Source: an uncultured Chlorobiota bacterium
Lineage (GTDB): Bacteria > Bacteroidota > Ignavibacteria > UBA10030 > UBA6906
NCBI GenBank assembly: GCA_900696645.1
Contig: CAADGV010000004.1
Coordinates: 62,001 to 126,000, forward strand
DNA length: 64,000 nucleotides
Reading direction: 5' to 3'
Shown here piece after piece: positions 17,563-27,206 of this stretch. The first letter of the stretch is position 1. Each line of letters opens with the position of its first letter. Position numbers and translations under genes: made by a program. The notes under the pieces were generated by a model. The model had not been told where the DNA came from. It saw nothing but the letters and a program-made list of their open reading frames with translations, and did not search any database.

Positions 17563-18903
17563 ATGAAACAGAAAACATCATTCTATTTCGTGTTGTACCT
17601 CGTCGCGCTTGTGAGCTTGTTGGATGTCATCTCCGAACGCGATGAAGCACAGCGGGAAATTGCAGAAATCCTTGTCCGCAGAATTTCGACGGCGCCCGAT
17701 TTGCAAGTCCCGGACACGCTCATCTGGTTTGCGAAAGACAGCAGTCGATCGCTGATCAGGGTTCGCGGACTCGTTTCGGAAGCCGAGAAAGCAAGCATCC
17801 TCTACGAACTGAAATCCCTCAACGGTGGATTTCCGGCCGGCCTCTCACCCATGATCATCAAAGATTCTGACGGAAACGGAATTATCATGGGGACAATGCC
17901 CGAAAAGGGGACCTACACACTTCAAGCATCAGCCGAAGTCAGCCGCGAGTTGCCAAATGATCTCCCGGAATCCGTTCTCGATCTCATCAAGCGACAAATC
18001 GGAAATGAAATTCCGCTCAAGAGTAATCCCGCCACCTTCACCTTGAGAGTGGAGCCTGAATTGGCAGCTCCGCCGAAGCTGACACTCACGGTAGAGCCTC
18101 CGAAAGACGAAAGATGGATTGTCGGGTCGCCGTATGCAAAGAGCATCTATGTTGGCGGACCGGATCCACGCATCGTTAGCTTCTCGGTGTCTGATCCGAG
18201 GTTCACAATTGTGCGGGATATCGGCCGCATACGTCTTGAGTGGAACAATCCTATTGTGACAAACAGCCCGATTAATGTGACCGTTTCCGCACGCGCAAAC
18301 CGCGGAGCGGCCCCTGATCTGGAGAATGCCACGACGAGTTTCACCTTATCGGTTGCCCCACCCCGATGGGATCCTGAGCCGCCAATTGAAGCATATTGGG
18401 AGGTACCATTCACATTTGCGAGCGGTGTTCGCGGCCTTGACGCCAGCAAGTTCACCGTTGAGATCCTGGCTAACGGCACGACACCGCTCAGGCGCATATC
18501 GGCAATCGAGTTTCCGGTTGTTTTCAAGCCTGAGCGTACCTGGACAAGCTTGACATTCCGCGTCCTGTCTGTTGTAAATACCGAGATGCTGAGAAAAGAA
18601 ATCCCGGTGAAGAAGCCAATCCCGCCACAGATCAAATGGGTCGGATCAACCTGGCAAGGAAACGAATACGTTATCAAGTTCTCCAGCATCGATGTGGGCA
18701 ATGGCGATGTTGTAGTTGACAACTGCACCGTCATCCAACCGGAGGGAATCGTGTCGAGACTTGATTCTCGCCGTGGCAAACAGTTTACCCTGACCGTTCA
18801 GAACTTGCAGGCGACACGTCCGAGCGCTATCAAACTCAAGGTTACCGTGACCGGCATCGGTGGTTCACGGACAGATCAGGTAACCCAGGCAATACTCTAT
18901 TGA
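17563..18903 (+). CDS. GldM/PorM-like single-pass membrane protein with periplasmic beta domains
   Basis: This 446-residue protein has one N-terminal helix (about 6-22, SFYFVLYLVALVSLLDVIS) preceded by lysines. The helix and following ERDE compare well with the GldM N-terminus (MYLVxxAMLALNxSKE). A short helical stretch follows, then several Ig-like beta domains to the end (about 90-446), as in GldM's periplasmic shaft. Direct adjacency to a GldL-like gene (36-base gap, Shine-Dalgarno GGGGAAAAG) supports a GldLM-type motor. The key GldM arginine near the helix start is not obvious; Lys4 might replace it. Homology is inferred by eye only. Confidence 0.55.
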   Translation: MKQKTSFYFVLYLVALVSLLDVISERDEAQREIAEILVRRISTAPDLQVPDTLIWFAKDSSRSLIRVRGLVSEAEKASILYELKSLNGGFPAGLSPMIIKDSDGNGIIMGTMPEKGTYTLQASAEVSRELPNDLPESVLDLIKRQIGNEIPLKSNPATFTLRVEPELAAPPKLTLTVEPPKDERWIVGSPYAKSIYVGGPDPRIVSFSVSDPRFTIVRDIGRIRLEWNNPIVTNSPINVTVSARANRGAAPDLENATTSFTLSVAPPRWDPEPPIEAYWEVPFTFASGVRGLDASKFTVEILANGTTPLRRISAIEFPVVFKPERTWTSLTFRVLSVVNTEMLRKEIPVKKPIPPQIKWVGSTWQGNEYVIKFSSIDVGNGDVVVDNCTVIQPEGIVSRLDSRRGKQFTLTVQNLQATRPSAIKLKVTVTGIGGSRTDQVTQAILY

Positions 18904-18922
18904 CAACTATTGTAGAAGAGAA

Positions 18923-20347
18923 ATGAAAACACTTGTGTTTGTGTGGCTTATTGTTGCGCCAGTTGCGGGATTGGGCGCTTGGGAGATGGATAGTGTGCAG
19001 TCCAATGACATCAACCGGTCAGTATCTCTCGCTTCCGGCAACTTTATCGCTGCCACGTTGACTGAACTTCCGGTGCAACAATCGTCCGGACGATCTCCAC
19101 TTCACGATTCGCTAAAGGCTACCATGAATCGGATCGAGCGACTCCAAAGTGTGCTCGACAAAGTAACCTTCGGACCGCAATCGTACTACTTCACGCGGCT
19201 TCGCTCGTGGAGTATTCCGCTTGCAGATGTTCTGAACGACTCGATTGCACAGTACTTTTTTGAAGTGCTTGATAACGATTCAAGCTTCATCGAAAGCCGC
19301 GGCGATATTCAGGTAATCGCAACTCCCGAACCCTCAACAGACCTCGTGGCCATGTATTTCTCCGGCAACGGAAAAGAAATGAAGGGACAACGCCTGCGTG
19401 AAGCGCTCGAGAAGAAGAAGGAACGGCAGATGTACAGTCAGATCCTTGAAAGCCGCGAGTACAGTGAAGACAAGGAACTGATTGACAGGAATTTCCGCAT
19501 TGTTGAGAACGACGGGCCGCATCTGATCAAAGAGGCAGACAGTGTGATTGTTCCGTTTGATCGGTACAGCTATGTCAGCGTCGACCATCGAACTGAAACT
19601 ATTCTGACTATTCGGATACCCGACAACATCCGCGTGAGGTTCGGGAATTTATGGGGGGCTGAAGTCAAGCTGGGCAATGATGAGTATGGTTTACCATTCT
19701 GGAGTTCCGGAAATGTTGCATTGCTTGCAATCTACAATCAGGTTAAGGTCGGTGTTCACATCCCGTTCAAATGGGGCGCACCCGGAACGACAGGCCTGAC
19801 CTCCTTCCTGAAGCCACGGGTCCTGAACGGAACGGTTGGCGTTTCGGGTGAATTCGACTGGGCGTTCGCCGGAGGGTCGTTCCTGATCGGGTTTCCACGA
19901 ACCGATGTTAACGGCACGTATTCGACGAACAGAGATACGGTGTACTCACTTCAGGTTGCCGGCACCGTATGGTATTCGTTTACCTTCAATACCAATAATA
20001 AAGCAAATCTATTCCGTATCAAGACGGGAGCAGGGATTGAGCAAATCGGAATTGATTTTCTGCGGAGAACGCCCGGCGGGGCTATCAGGGAGGTACGAGC
20101 TGTGGAAGACAGGTTCGTCTGGAGCCCGTTCTTCAGAGTTGACTATATGAACCAGCAGTTCGACAGGCGTTTCGGAGGAGGGGCACACTATTTCCGTGAG
20201 CGCATCTTCGCAACACTTTGGATGGAGATTCTGCCGGAACAACTTCGTGTTGAGCTCAAATACTCAACTAATGTCGCCAGCAGCCGCGATAGCTGGGAGA
20301 TCCCGTATATATTCGCGTTCTCAATACCATACACGTTTAGCCTGTAA
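18923..20347 (+). CDS. Outer-membrane barrel-like protein, paralogue A
   Basis: This 474-residue exported protein has a signal peptide (about residues 1-19) and an N-terminal region with a coiled segment (about 155-190). Its C-terminal half is rich in alternating aromatic beta strands ending ...PYTFSL, as expected for an outer-membrane barrel. It is paralogous to the next gene: both share RFGNxWGxxxxxGxDExGxxFWSxGN, R-LNGT-GV-GEF and TNRD. The family is not recognised. Being last-but-one in a GldL/GldM-like operon, it may be the outer-membrane partner of that motor. A short AGAAGAG precedes the ATG. Confidence 0.6.
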   Translation: MKTLVFVWLIVAPVAGLGAWEMDSVQSNDINRSVSLASGNFIAATLTELPVQQSSGRSPLHDSLKATMNRIERLQSVLDKVTFGPQSYYFTRLRSWSIPLADVLNDSIAQYFFEVLDNDSSFIESRGDIQVIATPEPSTDLVAMYFSGNGKEMKGQRLREALEKKKERQMYSQILESREYSEDKELIDRNFRIVENDGPHLIKEADSVIVPFDRYSYVSVDHRTETILTIRIPDNIRVRFGNLWGAEVKLGNDEYGLPFWSSGNVALLAIYNQVKVGVHIPFKWGAPGTTGLTSFLKPRVLNGTVGVSGEFDWAFAGGSFLIGFPRTDVNGTYSTNRDTVYSLQVAGTVWYSFTFNTNNKANLFRIKTGAGIEQIGIDFLRRTPGGAIREVRAVEDRFVWSPFFRVDYMNQQFDRRFGGGAHYFRERIFATLWMEILPEQLRVELKYSTNVASSRDSWEIPYIFAFSIPYTFSL

Positions 20348-20364
20348 CGGGGAGATTTGAAACC

Positions 20365-21675
20365 ATGAGGAAAGCGATCATAAAACACGTATTCGTTCTA
20401 TCAGCATTTGTCTGCTGCGGAGTATCCACCGGGGCTCTGGCACAATCGAACGGAGAGCCAACTCCTGAGATGAAACTCATCAGTGATATCGAAAACGCAC
20501 GCCTCAATCAACAATCACTGGAGCGCATTCTCGGTGAGTTGAACATGGTTGACAGCGCGTACGCCCCTTCGTTCCCGCGTTGGCAAGTGGATGAGCCAAA
20601 CCTGAAGCTGCGCGTCTATGCAGCCTTTCGGAACAGGGGATTGAGATTCTCGACGGAGGATGCCATCACCGTCATCGCCAATCCCGATTCACAATCCATT
20701 TCCGAGATAAAGATCGGGGATGTTTCGTATGGAAAGATCTACATTCAGACTCTTCTTGCCCGTGATCTCAAATCCGATTTGTTGAGTCAAGCGGCGCATA
20801 GCGAACCCCCGTACGGCTTCCTGGATCTCTATGAGGAAGTCTCCAACCCGCTCGCCCGCCCAAGCAAGCCCGACTGGGTTGCTGCCGAATTCTCACTCTT
20901 CGGAGGCTCTTTGCGTTTTGGAAACAATTGGGGGATCGCAGCACGAATCGGGGAGGATGAATTGGGGTACACCTTCTGGTCGGTCGGGAATATGAGAGTC
21001 ATGCTCTCCTACAAATCACTCAAATTGGGTGCATGGGTTCCCATCAACGGCGGGCTGCACAGAGACGACAAGGATGAAGTTAGTCAAGAAGAGAGTTCAT
21101 CCCGTTTGCTTAATGGAACGTTCGGTGTCGTCGGGGAATTCGAGTTTGAGTGGAATTTGATCAGAATCAAATCGGACTTTTTCCCCTACGCTGCAATAGG
21201 AGGGAAATTCGGCTTCGGAACGTTGCCGGGAAGACGCGAAACATTCTATACTCCAAATCGTGACAGCTTGAGATACATCTCTGTATCTGCCCAAGCCTAT
21301 TACGCGTTTGATGTTCTGTTTGATGAGAAACAGCAGAATCTCAATGTGCATCTCGGCGTCAGCTATCACAAAGTGAATTTGGGCAAAGCACTGCCTGTCG
21401 GTGGAGTAGAAGATAAAATGGTTGTGTTCGAAGCCGGACCCCCTGAAACGTTTATCGATCCGTATGTTCGTATTGAGTACAGGTATGCCCGTCTCGATCG
21501 ATTCAGGGTTACAGCACAGTACAGCAATCTTTTGATGCTTGTCGGTTGGGCTGAGATTGTGCCTCCGTTCATCTACGTTGAAGTTAAATACTCTGCCCCG
21601 GCGTTCCGCAACAGGCGGCCCTGGGAACACAAGAGCTACCTGTACGCGACTGCAGGCTTCAAATTCGATTTTTGA
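20365..21675 (+). CDS. Outer-membrane barrel-like protein, paralogue B
   Basis: This 436-residue exported protein has a signal peptide ending STGALAQ and an N-terminal helical segment. The C-terminal beta-rich half ends KFDF, with the terminal Phe typical of outer-membrane proteins. It shares the central block RFGNNWGIAARIGEDELG and the LNGTFGVVGEFE block with the preceding protein, showing a gene duplication followed by strong divergence. It is 18 bases downstream of paralogue A and closes the operon, which ends in a hairpin at 21691. Confidence 0.6.
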   Translation: MRKAIIKHVFVLSAFVCCGVSTGALAQSNGEPTPEMKLISDIENARLNQQSLERILGELNMVDSAYAPSFPRWQVDEPNLKLRVYAAFRNRGLRFSTEDAITVIANPDSQSISEIKIGDVSYGKIYIQTLLARDLKSDLLSQAAHSEPPYGFLDLYEEVSNPLARPSKPDWVAAEFSLFGGSLRFGNNWGIAARIGEDELGYTFWSVGNMRVMLSYKSLKLGAWVPINGGLHRDDKDEVSQEESSSRLLNGTFGVVGEFEFEWNLIRIKSDFFPYAAIGGKFGFGTLPGRRETFYTPNRDSLRYISVSAQAYYAFDVLFDEKQQNLNVHLGVSYHKVNLGKALPVGGVEDKMVVFEAGPPETFIDPYVRIEYRYARLDRFRVTAQYSNLLMLVGWAEIVPPFIYVEVKYSAPAFRNRRPWEHKSYLYATAGFKFDF

Positions 21676-21690
21676 TCTGCTCTGTTCAAA

Positions 21691-21718
21691 GGGCTACAGA
21701 ACATAAATTCTGTAGCCC
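21691..21718 (+). terminator. Hairpin terminator of the GldL/M-like operon
   Basis: An 11-bp perfect stem (GGGCTACAGAA and complement) closes a 6-base loop and is followed by ATCTCTTGTTCC. It lies 15 bases after the stop codon. Confidence 0.7.
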
Positions 21719-21808
21719 ATCTCTTGTTCCTTCCGCCTTACTTTCCTGCTGAATTCACCCGAACCGACCATTCAATCCAGCAATAGGTTCCGCCCTCGAC
21801 AAATACGA

Positions 21809-21837
21809 AGGCGCTTCACAATACAGCTAAAGCGCCT
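21809..21837 (-). terminator. Possible terminator for the FadL/PorV-like gene
   Basis: An 8-bp stem (AGGCGCTT and complement) with a 13-base loop lies 30 bases past the - strand stop codon at 21867. The tail is only weakly T-rich. Confidence 0.4.
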
Positions 21838-21866
21838 ATAGAAAACTGATGTTATGAGGACGGAGA

Positions 21867-23252
21867 TTAGAATCTGAAGCGCGTGCCCACGGCAACTGAG
21901 CCATGAGTCACGCCGTCACCTCCCCAAAGCAATTCCATATTTTCTGTCGCAACATCCAGATCGAAGAAGCCAAGATTGAATCCGAAACCTAACGCATAGT
22001 TCAGTCGGTCCGTACCTCCAAATGATACTCCGCTTCGCAACGGTAGAAACTTCAGCAGCTTCCATTCAAAGCCAATCGAGAACCGGCTGTGGAGTGTTGT
22101 GCCCGGAGCATCAACCAGTCCTTGGTTGTAATCAGTCGCTAACAACAACTCTCCCGGTATCCAGGTTGAGATCTTATCCATCTGCATTGCCACTCCGACC
22201 CGGAATGTTGTCGGCAGATGCGATGAGAACGGCTTCCCCTCACGTTTATGTCCCTTGAGGGCGTTCTCGATAATATTTCCGTTCGCTACTTCACGCGGAT
22301 CGTTGATACTCAGACTCGTGTCGGCGTATGTTTCCTCGATCTTTCCTTCCCAATTTACTTTCCCGATATCGGTAATACTCATACCAACGGTCATGAAGTT
22401 GCCGATGCCGCCTGCGATTCCGAAATCGAACCCGGTGCCGTTTCCATACACCGGCATTCCGAAGGGCAGCACTGTAAAACCACTGTTGCGTGCAGTCGGG
22501 TCAACGCCGACAAGGCGCGAATGGTAGCCGATCCGGCCTGTTAGAGTTCCGTTGTCGGATGTAGCAAGAGATGTGTTGAATTTCTGTATCTCGTAGTATC
22601 CGTAGCCCTGAACAATCTTTGCAGCGGCACCGACGGAGAGCCATTGCATAAACTCAGGATGTGGGATCGTTCCTCCGAACGAAAGGGCGTATTCGCGCAG
22701 CCACGATACTCTGGCTCCCGTCTGACTGAAGTCATACGCTGAGCCGGGCGTGTTCCCATAGAGCCCGAATCTGACGTAGTCACTTGGCACGCTCACAAGA
22801 CCTGCGATTTGGTCCGTGATCGTCACCGCAAACCCGCCTACTGATGGGATCTGGTAAGAAACACCCGCGAGACGCACGCTGGCATCTACGGTCACCTCGC
22901 CGACATCGTTGCGGAAAGCGTCGAGGATGCGTTGTTTGTCCGCTTCTTGCAGATGTTTACCGACACGACCCTCACCGGTTTCTACTCCGACAAAATAGTC
23001 TCTGTACAATCCCAGAGTCATGAAGTCACTCCCCGCGTGAATCCCAAACGGTGCAAAGCTCAGCGTCAGCATATCTTCCTTCATAGCAAGAAGAGCCGGA
23101 TTGATGCTCACCGCATCCATTCCTCTTGAAGCAGCAACATAACTGCGGGCCATACCCATTCCTCTAACATTTGCCCTATCTCCGCCTGCAAACGAACTAC
23201 CTGCTCCGATCACTAAGAGAGTAACGGCTGCATATACGATTCGTGCTCTCAC
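21867..23252 (-). CDS. FadL/PorV-like outer-membrane beta-barrel protein
   Basis: This 461-residue exported barrel has a signal peptide (about 1-21) and the N-terminal signature RGMGMARSYVAASRGMDAVSINPALLA. That signature is typical of the FadL/PorV/TraF-like superfamily in Bacteroidota. The end, VAVGTRFRF, is a barrel-type C-terminus. It may be a transporter or a T9SS attachment factor like PorV. I place the start at GTG 23252: it overlaps the upstream lipoprotein stop as GTGA and GGGAGG lies about 9 bases before it. An in-frame GTG at 23282 lacks this support. Translation is probably coupled to the lipoprotein. Confidence 0.75.
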   Translation of the reverse strand: MRARIVYAAVTLLVIGAGSSFAGGDRANVRGMGMARSYVAASRGMDAVSINPALLAMKEDMLTLSFAPFGIHAGSDFMTLGLYRDYFVGVETGEGRVGKHLQEADKQRILDAFRNDVGEVTVDASVRLAGVSYQIPSVGGFAVTITDQIAGLVSVPSDYVRFGLYGNTPGSAYDFSQTGARVSWLREYALSFGGTIPHPEFMQWLSVGAAAKIVQGYGYYEIQKFNTSLATSDNGTLTGRIGYHSRLVGVDPTARNSGFTVLPFGMPVYGNGTGFDFGIAGGIGNFMTVGMSITDIGKVNWEGKIEETYADTSLSINDPREVANGNIIENALKGHKREGKPFSSHLPTTFRVGVAMQMDKISTWIPGELLLATDYNQGLVDAPGTTLHSRFSIGFEWKLLKFLPLRSGVSFGGTDRLNYALGFGFNLGFFDLDVATENMELLWGGDGVTHGSVAVGTRFRF

Positions 23253-25303
23253 TTTCCTACCCTCCCCGAAACTGTTGTCCACACTCGCACCTTTACCTGA
23301 TGATGTGTCTTGAATTGAACAGTGGAACTCCCTCCCGCTGTGTTCAGGCCGACGGTATATGCGACAAACTCAGCCGGATTGAATTGAGATAGATCGTTGG
23401 CGCTCAACTCAATAACTGTTGTGCTTCTACTCGGTGCAACAACATCGCCGCCGCCATTTACTTGCGCTGCGTTTAAGTGGACTAAGTGTCCTTGATGCGG
23501 AAGTGTAAGCAGATTCTGTAACGACAGGTTAAGCAGTGATGTCTTGAACGTAAGCTCAGCAGGAGTCCCGTTTTCCAACTCAATGTACACGTTACCCTTA
23601 TTATAGCGATCCAAGAAAGATTGATCGAACGTTACGCCTCTCCTTCCGTTGCCGGAAGTGTCGCCGATAACAAGCGTATCACGAACGGTTCCTCCCACAA
23701 TCCCGATATTGAGCGGCACATCCACATTTGCAGAGCCTGCGAGCGCACTCTTGCTCCCAACCGCCGCGACTCCCGCGATGGTTGGGACATACACATCGTG
23801 TGGATTGACCAGAAATCTGCCATACACTCGAAGAGAATCCGGGAACCTAGCAGACAACTGGCTCAGGAACTGCCCCACCTCCGCTCCATTGAATACAATT
23901 TCGTCTCCGCCCGGTGTAATTCGCCGTTGCGAAGCCGGAACGGCAAGAAAAACGGAATCGCCCGATACCTTTCGCGCTCCAACACGGAAGTAAGCATCTG
24001 CCGGAAATCCGACTGAGGATGACGTGACAAGGCGAAATTGTGCCGACGGAAGAATCAGCTGTCCGGAGAACTTCTGTGCTGCTGTTCCGAAGTTCAGGAC
24101 CATTTTTGTGTCGATATCGACCCACGTCGGTTTCACAACGCCGACCGCCGAGTCAACGACAACGATGGAAGTGTTGGTTACCGATATATGAATCTTGTCC
24201 GTTTCCGAAATGGTAACAGGTTGGCCCTGATTTGGCGTGATTGATACCGACCCCCCGATATCGAGAGAACTGATCAACGAATTATCGGCAGACTTGATTC
24301 TCGTATTTGCGAGGTCAAGATTCATTGAGCCGTTTCCACTCGCAGGAAGGAATAGACTATCCTCGTATTGAACATACGCCGATCCGATTCTCCGATACAA
24401 CTGATCAAACCGGAATGTGAACACCATCGGAACAGCAACTTCGTTCCTGATTGCAAAATTCAGACTCCCACTTTTAATATGTACTTCTTTGACGAGCGTT
24501 GAATCGTCCATTCGAAGTCGGGCACTATCATTGTCCGCAAGTCTTTGCTGGGGAATATGAGCGAGGGTGGCCTGTCGTGCCTTGAGGTTGCTTGTTGAGA
24601 TTGTTGCGGTGAGCAACTCACCGGCAGGAATCATTACCGGCACTACACTGCCAGGAGTGTGGAAGTTTAATCCCGTCATCCGGTAGTCGCTCGAGAAACT
24701 CTTTGATCCAAGATCATCCGATGCGATACGATAGCTGTGTGCCGGGATGACATCCGTGAAATGGAATATCGCAATAATGGTACCGCTCAGGTCTGTTAAC
24801 TGTATTGGTGAAAGTACCTCCAGTGGCACCGGGAGATTGTTATCCACTCTTAGCGAGATGGTACCGCTCTTCAGAGTGATTGTTTCGAAGGCATCGAGTC
24901 TTGAACGCATATCGGCAAAGTGCAACACCGTATCAGGAATCGGAATGGTGTAGCCTTGCGGAAGCCAGGGAATCTCCAGAGGAATTGTCTGGTCGGGCGA
25001 GGAAACAGAAAACGCACCCAACTGCATCTGAACAGAGGTGTCTTTCGGACTCAGAGTGAGGAAATCACTGACAAACGTCGGAGGTACCGAAGCCGACTTT
25101 GATACAGAGATCTGGCTGCCCTCGCCTCTCTTCAGCAGCGACGTATCCTTCGAAATCAGATCACCGAGGGTGTAGGTGCGGCTGCTGAGCGGAAATGTCG
25201 CGGTTGCATCCCATGTCGGTAAGATAGGTGACAGCGGTTCCTTGAAACAATTCAGCGAAACAACTGCTGTGAAAATTAGAAGAATTCTCGGCACGTATTT
25301 CAT
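23249..25303 (-). CDS. Large lipoprotein of unknown function
   Basis: This is a 684-residue predicted lipoprotein. The ATG at 25303 has GGGGGAG upstream and opens a signal with lipobox SLNC (Cys about residue 19). The rest is almost entirely beta-rich with repeating segments of about 100-120 residues, and no enzymatic motif. I do not recognise the family. Its 3' end overlaps the barrel gene by 4 bases. A coupled lipoprotein plus barrel suggests that the two form an outer-membrane complex, possibly in transport or surface attachment. Confidence 0.75.
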   Translation of the reverse strand: MKYVPRILLIFTAVVSLNCFKEPLSPILPTWDATATFPLSSRTYTLGDLISKDTSLLKRGEGSQISVSKSASVPPTFVSDFLTLSPKDTSVQMQLGAFSVSSPDQTIPLEIPWLPQGYTIPIPDTVLHFADMRSRLDAFETITLKSGTISLRVDNNLPVPLEVLSPIQLTDLSGTIIAIFHFTDVIPAHSYRIASDDLGSKSFSSDYRMTGLNFHTPGSVVPVMIPAGELLTATISTSNLKARQATLAHIPQQRLADNDSARLRMDDSTLVKEVHIKSGSLNFAIRNEVAVPMVFTFRFDQLYRRIGSAYVQYEDSLFLPASGNGSMNLDLANTRIKSADNSLISSLDIGGSVSITPNQGQPVTISETDKIHISVTNTSIVVVDSAVGVVKPTWVDIDTKMVLNFGTAAQKFSGQLILPSAQFRLVTSSSVGFPADAYFRVGARKVSGDSVFLAVPASQRRITPGGDEIVFNGAEVGQFLSQLSARFPDSLRVYGRFLVNPHDVYVPTIAGVAAVGSKSALAGSANVDVPLNIGIVGGTVRDTLVIGDTSGNGRRGVTFDQSFLDRYNKGNVYIELENGTPAELTFKTSLLNLSLQNLLTLPHQGHLVHLNAAQVNGGGDVVAPSRSTTVIELSANDLSQFNPAEFVAYTVGLNTAGGSSTVQFKTHHQVKVRVWTTVSGRVGK

Positions 25304-25604
25304 GTCTCCCCCGAAGATGAGCAACAAATAGAAATTTCATACATCTTGGGAATTGCAAGACAGATGCCAACATGATACCTCTTGCACGCCCGTCACAATT
25401 CGTCGCGAAACAACTTAAATCAGCCGATTCAGTGAAGTTGAATACACAGAATGGAGACAGGTGATGCTGATATGTAGTTCATCAGTGGCATCGATTCTTC
25501 AAACGCATGGAGATTGACGAATTCAAAAAGCCGCAAGAATTGGGTGATGTGTATGCAGAAGAACACTCATACTGCTCTTCACAACATGCAGGCAGAAATG
25601 AAGA

Positions 25605-25633
25605 CGCCCGATTCTCGTCGTGAGAATCGGGCG
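25605..25633 (-). terminator. Hairpin terminator after the DUF3467 gene
   Basis: A 12-bp perfect stem (CGCCCGATTCTC and complement) closes a 5-base loop. On the - strand it is followed by TCTTCATTTC. It lies 31 bases past the DUF3467 stop. The remainder of 25304-25663 shows no gene. Confidence 0.75.
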
Positions 25634-25663
25634 GGCACTACAGCAGCATAGGACAAAAACCGA

Positions 25664-25990
25664 TCAGTGCACTTTCTCGTCCTTGACAACGGGCTGAAAT
25701 CCGAATCCTCCCGGCGCGTCACCATGGATCTTTATCTCGCCAAACTTGCTTTCGAACTTGCCGATGTTATCCTCGAGGGCATGCATGAGCAATTTGGCGT
25801 GTTGGGCAGTCATGATGAGACGAGCCAACACCTTTGCTTTGGGAACCCCGGGCAGTACTCTCGTAAAGTCAATAACAAATTCTGCCGGTGAGTGGGTAAT
25901 TATGGCAAGGTTCGAGTAGATTCCCTCCGCCTCTTTTTCACCCAACTCAATGTTTATTTGCTGTCCGCCGGGTTGCTGTGGATCATTCAT
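25664..25990 (-). CDS. DUF3467 family protein
   Basis: This 108-residue protein matches DUF3467 along its whole length: AEGIYSNLAIITHSPAEF, then DFTRVLPGVPKAKVLARLIM and QHAKLLMHALEDNI. The family is small, soluble, common in Bacteroidota and of unknown function. I start at ATG 25990, which gives the usual length and has AGAAAGAAAA upstream. It probably shares a transcript with the TPR lipoprotein. Confidence 0.85.
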   Translation of the reverse strand: MNDPQQPGGQQINIELGEKEAEGIYSNLAIITHSPAEFVIDFTRVLPGVPKAKVLARLIMTAQHAKLLMHALEDNIGKFESKFGEIKIHGDAPGGFGFQPVVKDEKVH

Positions 25991-26030
25991 AGATTTTCTT
26001 TCTTGTGTGGTGAGCCGCATCTTCTGCGGG

Positions 26031-27206
26031 TTACTCTCCCTTAAGCAATTTGTCGGCTGTGTCGAAAGCAGCCTTCGCTTCTTTTGTCATGTTCAGATTT
26101 GCGTACAGCCTGCCAAGTGCCTGATAAATTGTCGGGTCGTCTTTCTTGAACTCCGTCACCTTCTCAAAATATGTGACAGCTGACTTGAACTTATCTTTGT
26201 ACCTTAGGTCGGCTTTCTCCTTCCCTTTGCTGTCTTCCACTTTCTTGTCCGATTCCGCCTTCAATGCAACGCCCCAGTTTTGATATGCAACCCCGACATT
26301 GTACACGCCATCTTGGTACATATCATCCTTGTTGTCAGGCTCGATCTCGATCATTTTCTGGAATTGAGTAATGCCATCTTCAAAACGATCTTTCTTGATC
26401 AGGTACAGGCCGTATGCATAGCGGCAAAGCCTGTTGAACTTATCCTGTTTGATGCAATCCGAGGTCAATTCAAGAATCTTGTCATCCTGCTTTGAAAGTT
26501 CATACGCGGTAATGAGACTTCTAATGTTCTCCGGATCCTTGGGATCCGCTTCATATGCTTTGAGCAGGGCATCAGCTGCCAGACGATATTCGGCAATGGC
26601 ACCGCTTTCATCCTTTGCATCAGCCTTGGCGTTTCCTTGATTCATGTGCAAGTCGCCGAGAACACGTGCGGCTTCCGTCCGGCGCGGGTCTTTCTGCAAG
26701 CATGTTTTCAGAAAAGAGATCGCCTGGTTATTATCCTTCTTCGCATAAGAAGCCAACCCTGCAACGTAATAAGTACTTGCGCTATCCGGCGCCATTACAA
26801 TGGCAGTCTTGAACAGGCTCACTGCTTTGTCATATTTGGCAGGATCGTCTCTGCCTTCGTTGTATGCTGCAATTCCTTCATTGTAGTTGCTTGCCCACGC
26901 CGCAAGTCTGTACCGATCGATCTCGGTCTTGTGTGAGTTTCCGGCCGCAAGGGCCTTAGTAAAGGCTTCATCCATCCCGATGTGATCTTTGAGTTCGGAT
27001 CGAACCTGTCCGAGCATGTACCACGCTTCTTCGTTCTTGTCGTTCTTTGCAACTTCCTTCATCAGGCTCTCTTCAGCCTTTTTCCAATCCCTTTGTTGCA
27101 TGGCAAGCTTGGCAGTTGTGATTTCAGCGGAACCGCATTGAAAACCGGTTACGCTTACGTACACCACAGCAAGCACAAGAGCGACCAGGGGAGTTAGTTG
27201 TTTCAT
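26031..27206 (-). CDS. Tetratricopeptide-repeat lipoprotein
   Basis: This 391-residue protein starts at ATG 27206, with TAGGAGA upstream. The signal peptide has a lipobox-like GFQC. The mature part is a run of TPR units with typical spacing (WKKAEESLMKEVAKN, EEAWYMLGQVRSE, STYYVAGLASYAKKDNNQAISFL, TIYQALGRLYANLNMTKEAKAAF). TPR lipoproteins act as protein-interaction scaffolds in the periplasm or at the outer membrane. No catalytic domain is seen. The DUF3467 gene follows 40 bases downstream. An upstream in-frame start at 27320 would add 38 residues before the signal and is unlikely. Confidence 0.8.
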   Translation of the reverse strand: MKQLTPLVALVLAVVYVSVTGFQCGSAEITTAKLAMQQRDWKKAEESLMKEVAKNDKNEEAWYMLGQVRSELKDHIGMDEAFTKALAAGNSHKTEIDRYRLAAWASNYNEGIAAYNEGRDDPAKYDKAVSLFKTAIVMAPDSASTYYVAGLASYAKKDNNQAISFLKTCLQKDPRRTEAARVLGDLHMNQGNAKADAKDESGAIAEYRLAADALLKAYEADPKDPENIRSLITAYELSKQDDKILELTSDCIKQDKFNRLCRYAYGLYLIKKDRFEDGITQFQKMIEIEPDNKDDMYQDGVYNVGVAYQNWGVALKAESDKKVEDSKGKEKADLRYKDKFKSAVTYFEKVTEFKKDDPTIYQALGRLYANLNMTKEAKAAFDTADKLLKGE

